From positions 1 to 15,137 of the forward strand of contig WFRP01000150.1 in assembly GCA_015486505.1 (NCBI GenBank): a stretch of DNA of 15,137 nt, read 5' to 3'. Made by a program: the position numbers and the translations under genes. Position 1 is the stretch's first letter. Every line of letters starts with the position of its first letter. Origin of the DNA: Pseudomonadota bacterium. Its GTDB lineage: Bacteria; Desulfobacterota; Anaeroferrophillalia; Anaeroferrophillales; Tharpellaceae. Shown here piece after piece: positions 7,433 through 14,148 of this stretch. The notes beneath the pieces are model-generated. The model had not been told where the DNA came from. It worked only from the letters and a program-made list of their open reading frames with translations, and searched no databases.

Positions 7433-8275
7433 ATGCTTAAACTTGCCTCACTCTGTTTTCCCGATCCGGAAAAAAGCTGTTTTTACTGCTGTCCGCCGAT
7501 TCGCGACCCCGAAGCCGATACCCTCGACAATATTGAAGAACGCCGGGCGGCGCTTCGTTTAAACCGCAAAAATCTGGCCGAAAATATCTTGAGAGCGCAA
7601 GAGATTCCCGGCGACAGCTGCTGGGGCCTGGGATTTCTTGATGATGCCGAAAAACAGGCCGGCTGCCTGCTCCACCCTTTACGCCATAACGGCAGGGATC
7701 TGCGCCATTTAACCGGCTATCAGTTTAAATGCGCCAATGCCCTCTGCCGCGAAGCTCTGGTCTTTGCCGAACTTTCCCCGGACGAGCAGAAATTCTGTCT
7801 TACTCTCTGCCGGGATATGGATTCCTTCACCTATTCGAGCCGCAGCAACCCCTTAATGCGGCTGCTGGCCTGGGAGGCCGGGGTGGTGCGCTTTGTCATT
7901 GACGACAGCCGCGAAAACAAGCCGCCGTTTATTGACAAATATGCGTTTCTCTGGCAGGAACTTGATTTCCGCCTTGACGGCTTTCTCGTTTTCGAGATCT
8001 TGAAAAAAGCCGGAACCGACTTTCTTTGTCAGCGCCTTGCCCCCTATATTCTTTTCCGCAACCGGTTGATTGAAGATTTGCGCACCCTGCAAAATGAGCG
8101 GCCCGGCCAGGGTTTAACCTCCGCCCCCTTACTCCCGGTCCACAAACTTGATATCCCTTTAAGCCTCTCCCGACTGCTTAAATTCGGCGCCGACCTCTGG
8201 GAACTTCCGGCCGCCGGCCGCGAATCAATTCTGAGCAAAACCGAACCGGCATTGGAAAAGTTTTTGCATTCTTAA
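7433..8275 (+). CDS. Uncharacterised Cys-rich protein
   Basis: A 280-residue, apparently soluble protein that I cannot assign to a named family. The N-terminal half has nine cysteines: Cys8, then CFYCCPP (Cys16, 19, 20), Cys63 in SCWGLGF, Cys78 in CLLHP, Cys100 and Cys105 in KCANALC, and Cys122/Cys126 in FCLTLC. His81, His85 and His92 lie among them. This spacing suggests a zinc site or Fe-S cluster, as in YkgJ-like Cys clusters, but this is inference. The C-terminal half is leucine-rich and helical with no motif I recognise. No Shine-Dalgarno precedes ATG 7433; a hairpin ends 12 nt upstream. Coding bias and length support a real gene. It heads a same-strand cluster with the thioesterase and the aldolase. 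Confidence 0.75.
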   Translation: MLKLASLCFPDPEKSCFYCCPPIRDPEADTLDNIEERRAALRLNRKNLAENILRAQEIPGDSCWGLGFLDDAEKQAGCLLHPLRHNGRDLRHLTGYQFKCANALCREALVFAELSPDEQKFCLTLCRDMDSFTYSSRSNPLMRLLAWEAGVVRFVIDDSRENKPPFIDKYAFLWQELDFRLDGFLVFEILKKAGTDFLCQRLAPYILFRNRLIEDLRTLQNERPGQGLTSAPLLPVHKLDIPLSLSRLLKFGADLWELPAAGRESILSKTEPALEKFLHS

Positions 8276-8346
8276 GCGGTTTATGGTATCCGCTCCTGCT
8301 CCAAACCAACCAAAATCATCTACTCGATTTCAATCTGAGGCCGGCT

Positions 8347-8754
8347 ATGCTTGAAATTAAAGTCCGCTCCACCCATATCGACGTTATGGGCCATGTCAAC
8401 AACGCCAAATATGTTGAATTTTTAGAATGGGGCCGCTGCGACGAACTCGAAAAACTCGGCATCGACATCTGGGATATGGTCAAACGCAAATTCGGTTTCG
8501 CCGTAGTCAACCTGAACATTAATTACCGGAAAGAGGTTTTTGTCAATGACCTTCTCGAAATCAAAACCACTTTCCGGGAGATTCGCAAGCGCAAGCTCGG
8601 CATTCTGGATCAGGTTATCACCAAGAGCGGCAGCAATGAGATTGTCTGTGATGCGGAGGTTTCGTTTCTGATCTTCGATCTGGAAAAACACAAAAGTATC
8701 ACAATGCCGGAAGAACTCTTAAAGGTTTTCAAACCAACTCAGACGCAAACATGA
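8347..8754 (+). CDS. Acyl-CoA thioesterase, 4HBT/YbgC-FadM-like hotdog fold
   Basis: A 135-residue single hotdog domain, the usual length for YbgC/FadM-type thioesterases, which hydrolyse acyl-CoA (or acyl-ACP) in the cytoplasm. The family signature is at residues 10-20, HIDVMGHVNNA, with Asp12 as the expected catalytic carboxylate, followed by the hotdog helix KYVEFLEWGRCDEL. Later strands include FAVVNLNINYRKEV and VCDAEVSFLIFDL. GAGG (8337-8340) sits 6 nt before ATG 8347. The last four bases overlap the aldolase start (ATGA), so translation is probably coupled. Chain-length preference cannot be told from sequence. Confidence 0.88.
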   Translation: MLEIKVRSTHIDVMGHVNNAKYVEFLEWGRCDELEKLGIDIWDMVKRKFGFAVVNLNINYRKEVFVNDLLEIKTTFREIRKRKLGILDQVITKSGSNEIVCDAEVSFLIFDLEKHKSITMPEELLKVFKPTQTQT

Positions 8755-9650
8755 AAAAACCGGCAATCATTCCCCGCGCATATCAGCAAATGCTGCTGGA
8801 CTACGGCCGTCGCCTGCTGAGAGACGGCCTGACCACCGGCACCGGCGGCAATCTGAGCGTAGCTTTGCGCGCGCAGAATATAATTGCGATAACCCCGTCC
8901 GGGATTGACTACGACCGGCTTAAAATTGATGATATCAGCCTGATCGACTGCGACGGCCTTAGGCTTGCCGGAGAAAAGCCCTCAAGTGAATGGCATCTCC
9001 ACGCAGCGCTTTATCAAAAGCGCCCCGAAATCAATGCCGTGGTTCATACGCATTCCCGTTTCGCGACGACCCTGGCGCTTCTGCATAAGCCGCTGCCGGC
9101 CTGTCACTACCTTATCGGTGTCGCCGGTTGCAAAGAGATTCGGGTGGCGCCCTACGCGACTTTCGGAACCCCGGAGCTTGCCGAAAAAACGGTTACCGCC
9201 TTAGGCAGTAACGATCGCTGCATCCTGATGGCCAATCACGGCCTGATCGCTATCGGCAGTGAACTTGAACAGGCTTACAACACCGCCCTCTACATCGAAG
9301 AAGTCGCCGAACTCTATCACCGGGCCTTAACTATCGGCAATCCGGTAATCCTCAGCGACAAGGAGATGGAAGAGGCCTTAATCCGCTTTCAGAGTTACGG
9401 CCGATCAGCACAAATCACTAATGCGGGAACAGCTCCCGCAACCCAAACAGGGCTTTTCAGCCCGCAAATAAGTACTCTTATCAGAACATTTTCTTGTTTT
9501 TTCAAACCGAAAATAACCTGTAAGGTACTAATGCGGGGACAAGTCCCGCAACCCAAACAGGGCCTTGCGGCCCGCACCCAAGGGCACTTCCGATGGTCGC
9601 AAATAAGTGCTCTTATCAGAACATTTTCTTGTTTTAAAACAAGAAAATAA
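8751..9650 (+). CDS. Class II aldolase (FucA/AraD-like) with repeat-encoded C-terminal tail
   Basis: Residues 1 to about 222 are a full class II aldolase domain of the fuculose-phosphate aldolase/ribulose-phosphate epimerase family: TGTGGNLS (29-36), TPSGIDY (48-54), SSEWHLH (78-84) with Glu80 as the likely acid/base, HTHS (99-102) and NHGL (162-165). His99, His101 and His163 match the zinc ligands of FucA. These enzymes cleave or epimerise phosphorylated sugars; the true substrate is unknown. Family members are about 210-230 residues. From base 9420 on, residues about 224-299 are pure translation of repeat units D1 and D2, ending at a TAA (9648-9650) inside D2. The native stop was evidently lost when the repeat arrived. 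The start overlaps the thioesterase stop (ATGA). Confidence 0.85.
   Translation: MKKPAIIPRAYQQMLLDYGRRLLRDGLTTGTGGNLSVALRAQNIIAITPSGIDYDRLKIDDISLIDCDGLRLAGEKPSSEWHLHAALYQKRPEINAVVHTHSRFATTLALLHKPLPACHYLIGVAGCKEIRVAPYATFGTPELAEKTVTALGSNDRCILMANHGLIAIGSELEQAYNTALYIEEVAELYHRALTIGNPVILSDKEMEEALIRFQSYGRSAQITNAGTAPATQTGLFSPQISTLIRTFSCFFKPKITCKVLMRGQVPQPKQGLAARTQGHFRWSQISALIRTFSCFKTRK
9420..9529 (-). repeat. Dispersed structured repeat, unit D1 (short form)
   Basis: Minus-oriented copy lying inside the open frame of the aldolase. It lacks the 24-nt insert. Its GC hairpin is GGGCT-GAAA-AGCCC, a base-pair change on both sides relative to GGGCC/GGCCC in D2. The AT hairpin has the TTTTTTCAAACCG tip close to that of C2. 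Basal pairs are AGTAC/GTACT. CACTAATGCGGG marks the border with unique sequence. Confidence 0.9.
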
Positions 9651-9663
9651 CCTGTAAGGCACT
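9530..9663 (-). repeat. Dispersed structured repeat, unit D2 (long form)
   Basis: Tandem partner of D1. The GC hairpin is GGGCC-GCAA-GGCCC, fully paired. The 24-nt insert has GCACCCAAGGGCACTTCC at 9574-9591. A perfect 26-bp AT palindrome occupies 9623-9648, and basal pairs are AGTGC/GCACT, changed on both sides. It ends 19 nt before the ATG of the next gene and supplies the stop codon for the extended aldolase frame. Confidence 0.9.
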
Positions 9664-9682
9664 AAATAAAGAGCATTGACAA

Positions 9683-10813
9683 ATGGATAACTTCATAACT
9701 TATATCAACTCGCCCGCAATTCAAACAGCCGGCCGCATCTTCTTTCTGCTGGCAATGGCGCTCATCTTCGGAAGTTCATTACTGGCCTTTTTCAGTGAAC
9801 TCACCTTCAAAGCCACGGCCAAAGCCGACTACCCGATCCGCAGCCACAATATTACCCGGTCAACCGGGCTCTGGATTATACTTTTCGCGCTTGTCGGCGG
9901 AATCATTATTTTTCTGCCGCAAAACGCAAACCTCACTAAATCCATCAGCCGGCTGACCGTTGTTTTAAGCTCGATTACAGCTCTGCTGCTGTTTCTACTC
10001 TACCACTTCACCACTAAAAGTATCAAAAACAAAGTTCTGCACGCCCCACTTGGTCTTTTGGCGGCGGCCGCCGCTAAAATCGCGGCTTTGTTCTGCTATC
10101 TCCCGTCAGGTTTCAGCGCCCGGCTCGACCATCTGAAAGCACCGGCCCCAATAAATGAACTGGTCAACAGTTGGCTGCAATCCGGCGAAATGGCAAATTT
10201 TGTTCATTTCATTCTCAACGCGGTGGCAATTTCAGCTCTCATCTTTATGCTTGCCAACGCCAAAGAAAAAGAGAAGAAACGCCGCCAGCCCCGGGAATAT
10301 TATTTCAAAGCCTCAAGTTTTGCCGGCAAATGGCTGTTCGCGGCGGTGACCCTGCAGATTTTCCCGTTAGGCTGGATTTTTTATAATTTTTCCGGCAGCC
10401 ACCCGGCAAACCCGCTTTTCACCCCGCCGCTGCTCTACTGGTTTTGCGGCCTGGTTGGCTTTGCGACTCTGGGCTGGCTCCTGCTGCTTAAAATAAACCG
10501 GGACGGTTTGGTTAACCGGCGGGCGACCTTTATTATCGGCCTGTTTTTCATTGTCAGTTTATGCCTGCTGCATTTTAGCCCCTTGAATACCGCGATTACC
10601 AATCAGGTCAAGCCCGAAACTCCGACCGCAACCACGGCCGCCGCTCCGGCAAAACCAACCACCCATAAGCTGCAAACCCCGCCATCAGCAGATATCAAAC
10701 CAGCTGTTAAACCGACGGTTAAACCGACAGCTAAACCGACAGCTAAACCGACAGCTAAACCAGAAGTTAAACCTGCAATTAAACCGAAAGCCAAACCGGA
10801 ATCCCGCCGCTGA
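9683..10813 (+). CDS. Uncharacterised polytopic membrane protein with Lys-Pro tail
   Basis: A 376-residue inner-membrane protein of no family I can name. About eight hydrophobic segments are visible near residues 18-38, 62-79, 90-108, 121-141, 172-192, 212-235, 249-270 and 282-300. A charged loop KEKEKKRRQPREYY (194-207) separates segments five and six and should be cytoplasmic. His55, His108, His120 and His175 lie in or near helices and could bind haem, but that is a guess; no CxxCH motif is present. Residues about 310-376 form a Pro/Lys/Thr/Ala-rich tail with KPTVKPTAKP-type repeats, coded by a 12-bp array. The ATG follows AAAGAG (9668-9673), spacing 9. It begins only 19 nt after repeat D2. 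The HEQAH protein starts 49 nt downstream. Confidence 0.75.
   Translation: MDNFITYINSPAIQTAGRIFFLLAMALIFGSSLLAFFSELTFKATAKADYPIRSHNITRSTGLWIILFALVGGIIIFLPQNANLTKSISRLTVVLSSITALLLFLLYHFTTKSIKNKVLHAPLGLLAAAAAKIAALFCYLPSGFSARLDHLKAPAPINELVNSWLQSGEMANFVHFILNAVAISALIFMLANAKEKEKKRRQPREYYFKASSFAGKWLFAAVTLQIFPLGWIFYNFSGSHPANPLFTPPLLYWFCGLVGFATLGWLLLLKINRDGLVNRRATFIIGLFFIVSLCLLHFSPLNTAITNQVKPETPTATTAAAPAKPTTHKLQTPPSADIKPAVKPTVKPTAKPTAKPTAKPEVKPAIKPKAKPESRR
10697..10800 (+). repeat. 12-bp in-frame tandem array (Lys-Pro tail)
   Basis: About eight and a half units of AAACCGACAGCT or close variants. The three central units (10721-10756) are identical, while outer units diverge (AAACCAGCTGTT, AAACCTGCAATT). 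Each unit codes Lys-Pro-X-X. Unit number can change by slippage without a frameshift. The TonB-like KP pattern suggests an extended rod or spacer. Confidence 0.9.
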
Positions 10814-10862
10814 ACCACCGGCTTTTTTGACAAATGCTGATTTTTTTGTTAAAAGAGACAGT

Positions 10863-11813
10863 ATGAATATCAGCAGCGCCTATACCCTTAACCCCGGTTA
10901 TTTGCAGACGGATGCTGCCGGAAGTGCCGCCCGAAGTGAAAACTCCGCCGGTCTGCAGCAAAATCGCAACAGCTCCCGGCCGGCCGATAATCAAACCTTC
11001 TTCAACAACGCCGCACCCGCGGCCATTGTCGATTTCAGCCCTGAAAGTCGGGCCCTGCAGGATCAGGTCAACAATAAACAACAATCCGGATTTTCCGACT
11101 CAATTTCCGGCAAGGAAGATAAAACCCCGGACCCACAAGCTGAAAAAACGGCCGGCAAAGATGAAAACGAGAAAAATTCGGTTAATGATTTAACCGATGA
11201 AGAACGCCGTCAGGTTGATAAACTGAAAAAACGGGATGCTGAAGTCAAAGCCCATGAGCAGGCCCATATCGCCGCCGGCGGGGCCTATGTCAGCGGCGGC
11301 GCCAGTTATGAGTATGAACAGGGCCCCGACCACCGGAACTACGCGGTCGGCGGCGAAGTCAGCATCGACACCTCAGCCGAAAGAACCCCGGAGGCCACTA
11401 TCCGCAAAATGCAGGTTGTCAAACGGGCCGCTTTAGCCCCGATGAAACCTTCGGGCCAGGATCGCGCGGTCGCCGCTCAGGCCGCCCAGGCCGAAGCCCG
11501 CGCCCGGGTGGAACTGCGTCAGCAGCGGGCGGAAGAGGCTGAAGAAAAGAAAAACAGGTCGGATGCTAAAAACAATGCCGACCCCCTGAACCAGACGGCA
11601 AACCAAACCAATAATAACAAGACCGAAACCAATAACAATACCAATACCGATTCCGCAACCGCCGGCAACCGGGAAAATAAGCGTCAGGCATTAAATTTTC
11701 ACGCACAAAATCAACCAGCCCGCACCGCCCGGACCGCGTACCAGAACGCCGCCGCCCCCGTCAACCCTTTCAACCCCCGAGCCCACCATCCCACCTTTAA
11801 CGCCTTCGCCTAA
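10863..11813 (+). CDS. SprA-related putative metalloprotease (HEQAH)
   Basis: Start placed at ATG 10863, behind AAGAGA (10853-10858). An upstream in-frame TTG at 10827 would add 12 residues but has weaker support. The 316-residue product matches the SprA-related family (putative metalloprotease, CJM1_0395-type) in its core: DLTDEERRQVDKLKKRD (109-125), then KAHEQAHIAAGG (129-140) with an HExxH zinc motif at 131-135, and YAVGGEVSID (160-169). Residues 1-108 are low complexity and polar. Residues about 205-235 are a charged Ala/Glu/Arg helix, probably coiled coil, and about 240-275 are Asn/Thr-rich. No signal peptide is seen. The HExxH motif suggests peptidase activity, but I know of no shown substrate. 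Same strand as the membrane protein before it. Confidence 0.8.
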   Translation: MNISSAYTLNPGYLQTDAAGSAARSENSAGLQQNRNSSRPADNQTFFNNAAPAAIVDFSPESRALQDQVNNKQQSGFSDSISGKEDKTPDPQAEKTAGKDENEKNSVNDLTDEERRQVDKLKKRDAEVKAHEQAHIAAGGAYVSGGASYEYEQGPDHRNYAVGGEVSIDTSAERTPEATIRKMQVVKRAALAPMKPSGQDRAVAAQAAQAEARARVELRQQRAEEAEEKKNRSDAKNNADPLNQTANQTNNNKTETNNNTNTDSATAGNRENKRQALNFHAQNQPARTARTAYQNAAAPVNPFNPRAHHPTFNAFA

Positions 11814-11886
11814 CCACTACCCGAAAAACCCCGCATTATAACCTTCTAAATAACGGTTTGTAAGTAATTGAAATTATTAAAATTTT

Positions 11887-11961
11887 ATCTGTGTCTATCC
11901 GTGTCCATCTGTGGTTCAACAAAAAAATAGAAACCACAGATGAACGCAGATTAACCCAGAT
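11887..11961. repeat. ATCTGTG-type long imperfect hairpin repeat
   Basis: CATCTGTGGTT pairs perfectly with AACCACAGATG around a loop with an A7 run. Pairing continues outwards imperfectly to about 30 bp per arm (ATCTGTGTC... against ...ACCCAGAT). I recall near-identical ATCTGTG-rich intergenic palindromes from many environmental genomes, so this is likely a known mobile or REP-like type. A 66-codon minus-strand frame through it is not a gene. Confidence 0.75.
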
Positions 11962-12145
11962 TTAGTGCCTCTCACGTTACTTGTATATATGTGGCCGCGA
12001 TAGCGGTCTGAGGTGCTTCTAAATAACGCAGCTATTTTGAGAGTTGCTTTTAAGCTGCGCTTTATGATAGAGGGCTCGGTCTTTAGTGTCGCCCCGAGTA
12101 CCCAATTATGATTCAACTATTAAACATCAAATAACACATTAAATT
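11962..12145. other. Intergenic remainder, no gene seen
   Basis: With the hairpin repeat before it, this completes a 332-base gap (11814-12145). It contains a small CCGC-GATA-GCGG hairpin near 11995 and AT-rich sequence before the TraB-family start, without a convincing promoter. TTTAGTGCCTCTCACGTTAC just after the hairpin resembles the opening of the dispersed repeat, but too weakly to call. Confidence 0.5.
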
Positions 12146-13372
12146 ATGACCCCGACTGAAACCGACTCTCCAGTCCCAACCTCAAGCTCAACCTCTGCCG
12201 AAAATCCGGACGCTCTGCCCGAAAGTGTCCGCCACATCTCGATTCTTGATAAAGATATTTATCTGGTCGGCACCGCCCATGTTTCCCAAAAGAGCGTCAG
12301 CGAAGTCGAAGAAACCATTCGCGCGCTCAAGCCGGACGCGGTCGCGGTCGAGCTCTGTCCACCCCGCTATCAGGCTATGACTCAGCGGGACCAATGGCAG
12401 AAGATGGACATTGTTAAGGTCATCAAAGAGAAAAAATCCCTCTTTCTGCTGGCCCAGTTGATCTTAAGCGCCTTCTACCGCCGGCTCGGCAAACAGCTCG
12501 GCGTCCAGCCCGGCGCTGAAATGATGGCCGGGATTGCCGAAGCCGAAGCGGTCGGGGCGGAATTGGTGCTCGCCGACCGCCCGATCGAAATCACCTTAAA
12601 ACGGGTCTGGGGCTATCTCGGCCTCTGGCAGAAAATGAAGATGGTCTTTCATCTTCTAAGCGGGGTTATCTTCAGCGAAGAGATCGACAAAGAGATGGTC
12701 GACGATATGCTTGAAGAAGACCAGCTTGAAACCCTGCTCGCCGAATTTACCGCCGGCTTCCCCGGCGTCAAACGCCGCCTGATTGATGAGCGCGATATTT
12801 TCCTCGCCCAGAAATTACGCCAGGCGCCCGGCAAAACTATAGTCGCGGTCGTCGGCGCCGGTCATCTCGATGGCATCATCCGCGAGATCGAGACCGAAAC
12901 CCCGCTTGAGCCGATTCTCGAACTGCCGCCCAAATCACCGATAACCGATATTCTCAAATGGGGTATTCCCGGCCTGATTGTCGCAATGATCGTTTTCGGC
13001 TTTTTCAAAGGCGGCGGCCAATATACAATGGAATCGATCTATATCTGGCTCCTGGTCAACGGCGTACTTTCCGGCATCGGCGCGGCGATCGCCTGTGGCC
13101 ACCCGTTAACTATTATCTCAGCCTTTCTTGCGGCCCCGATCACAAGTTTAAATCCGTTTATCGCTGCCGGTTTTGTCTCCGGCCTGGTCCAGGCGACGCT
13201 CAAAAAACCAACGGTTGCCGATTTCGAAAAACTGCCGCTCGATATTGCCACAGTCAAAGGTTTCTGGCATAATCCGGTGAGCCGGATTCTTCTGGTCGTC
13301 GCCCTCTCCAATTTAGGCAGCGCCATCGGCACCTTTATCTCCGGCAGCTGGATTGCGGCCCGCCTCTTTTAA
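12146..13372 (+). CDS. TraB/PrgY (Tiki-fold) family membrane protein
   Basis: A 408-residue protein. After a Ser/Thr/Pro-rich leader of about 28 residues comes the TraB domain (29-250), with both GxxH motifs of the family: GTAH (42-45) and GAGH (237-240). It also has VELCPPR (68-74) with the conserved Glu, and LADRP (142-146). The C-terminal third (about 270-408) is hydrophobic with four or more membrane segments, the bacterial/archaeal TraB architecture. Enterococcal TraB/PrgY shuts down peptide pheromone, and Tiki relatives are metal-dependent peptidases. A membrane-anchored protease-like role is therefore plausible but unproven here. No Shine-Dalgarno is visible before ATG 12146. It is probably monocistronic. 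Confidence 0.88.
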   Translation: MTPTETDSPVPTSSSTSAENPDALPESVRHISILDKDIYLVGTAHVSQKSVSEVEETIRALKPDAVAVELCPPRYQAMTQRDQWQKMDIVKVIKEKKSLFLLAQLILSAFYRRLGKQLGVQPGAEMMAGIAEAEAVGAELVLADRPIEITLKRVWGYLGLWQKMKMVFHLLSGVIFSEEIDKEMVDDMLEEDQLETLLAEFTAGFPGVKRRLIDERDIFLAQKLRQAPGKTIVAVVGAGHLDGIIREIETETPLEPILELPPKSPITDILKWGIPGLIVAMIVFGFFKGGGQYTMESIYIWLLVNGVLSGIGAAIACGHPLTIISAFLAAPITSLNPFIAAGFVSGLVQATLKKPTVADFEKLPLDIATVKGFWHNPVSRILLVVALSNLGSAIGTFISGSWIAARLF

Positions 13373-13388
13373 CAAAATTTTCAAAGAG

Positions 13389-13604
13389 TGATGGCGTCGT
13401 AAAAACTCTTCATCTGCTGCGTTACCCTCGCCGTGAGCGAAGCGAGGAAGTGCCCTTGGGGTGCAACCTTCGTCACTGCGGCGTACTCTATGTACGCCGC
13501 ATTCCTCAGGTTTCGGGTGCCTTGCGCCCAACGGAAGTGCCCTTGGGGTGCATATAAAGTTTTTTACTTAGCCATCGAGTTTTTGACTTTTTACGAGTCC
13601 ATCA
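13389..13604. mobile_element. MITE-like element with 17-bp terminal inverted repeats
   Basis: The ends TGATGGCGTCGTAAAAA (13389-13405) and TTTTTACGAGTCCATCA (13588-13604) are inverted repeats with two mismatches. Inside are a 9-bp perfect hairpin GCGGCGTAC/GTACGCCGC (13478-13500) and two direct copies of GGAAGTGCCCTTGGGGTGCA (13446-13465, 13533-13552). There is no transposase, so it is non-autonomous. I recall similar TGATGG...CCATCA elements in Geobacter-like and Desulfo- genomes. It ends just before the AAGAG ribosome-binding site of smpB, and a TATAAA at 13553-13558 could act as a -10. Confidence 0.75.
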
Positions 13605-13615
13605 AGAGTAAGAAA

Positions 13616-14065
13616 ATGGCCCAGAAAATCATCTGCACCAATAAAAAAGCCCGCTTCAACTTCTCTCTTTTAGAGAAATTCGAGGCCGGAATTGTGCTTG
13701 TCGGCACCGAGGTCAAAGCCCTGCGCGAAGGCCGCGGCAATATGAACGAGTGCTACGCCCGCATCCACAACAACGAAATTTTCCTCGAAAATTTCCATAT
13801 CAGCCCCTATTCACACGGCAACATCCATAACCACGAACCTTTGCGCCCGCGCAAACTCCTCTTCCACAAATATGAAATCAAACGCCTGATCGGTAAGGTC
13901 ACGACCAGGGGCCTAACCCTGGTTCCGACCAAAGCCTACTTCTCCCGGGGCAAGGTTAAAGTCGAAATCGCTCTGGCCCAGGGTAAAAAGCTCCACGACA
14001 AGCGTGAAGATCTGAAACGTAAAGCCATAAACCGCGATATAGCCCGGGATTTCAGCAACCGCTGA
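13616..14065 (+). CDS. smpB: SsrA-binding protein SmpB
   Basis: SmpB binds the tRNA-like domain of tmRNA and carries it to stalled ribosomes in trans-translation. The 149-residue product is of typical length and shows the full family pattern: NKKARFNFSLLEKFEAGIVL, LVGTEVKALREGR, the NHEPLRPRKLLFHK stretch, GLTLVPTKAYF, GKVKVEIALAQGKKLHDKR, and the basic C-terminal tail LKRKAINRDIARDF that enters the decoding channel. Start ATG 13616 is chosen because the family begins with MAQK-like residues and AAGAG (13604-13608) precedes it. The frame is open further up, to 13433, but that part is only translated mobile element. ssrA follows on the same strand, as in many bacteria. Confidence 0.97.
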   Translation: MAQKIICTNKKARFNFSLLEKFEAGIVLVGTEVKALREGRGNMNECYARIHNNEIFLENFHISPYSHGNIHNHEPLRPRKLLFHKYEIKRLIGKVTTRGLTLVPTKAYFSRGKVKVEIALAQGKKLHDKREDLKRKAINRDIARDFSNR

Positions 14066-14119
14066 CCGGCTTCGGAAAAATCTTTTACGCCCGATTTCCA
14101 CTCTTTGACAATCACACCC

Positions 14120-14148
14120 TTGCAAATTTGCCGCTGAACTGCTATATT
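14120..14148 (+). promoter_or_regulatory. Candidate sigma-70 promoter of ssrA
   Basis: TTGCAA (14120-14125), a 17-nt spacer, then TATATT (14143-14148) with an extended-minus-10 TGC before it. Transcription would start near 14155, inside repeat unit E, giving tmRNA a precursor leader of about 120 nt to be cut off at 14276. Confidence 0.6.

Noticed and set aside
10791..10826. Terminator after the Lys-Pro membrane protein
   Set aside because: Only CCGG/CCGG plus a few bulged A-T pairs precede the T-run, so it is too weak to call.
11960..11985. Possible ninth copy of the dispersed repeat (TTTAGTGCCTCTCACGTTAC)
   Set aside because: Only the first several bases match the unit start, and no GC hairpin or TGCGGGA hairpin follows.
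11916..12116. 66-codon minus-strand frame
   Set aside because: It runs through the ATCTGTG palindrome and low-coding-bias sequence; such frames are typical artefacts of this repeat.
13433..13615. N-terminal extension of SmpB by 61 residues
   Set aside because: The extension is translated mobile element; family length and the AAGAG site favour ATG 13616.
14105..14148. TTGACA at 14105-14110 as the -35 of the ssrA promoter
   Set aside because: The gap to TATATT is 32 nt; TTGCAA at 14120 gives the correct 17-nt spacing.
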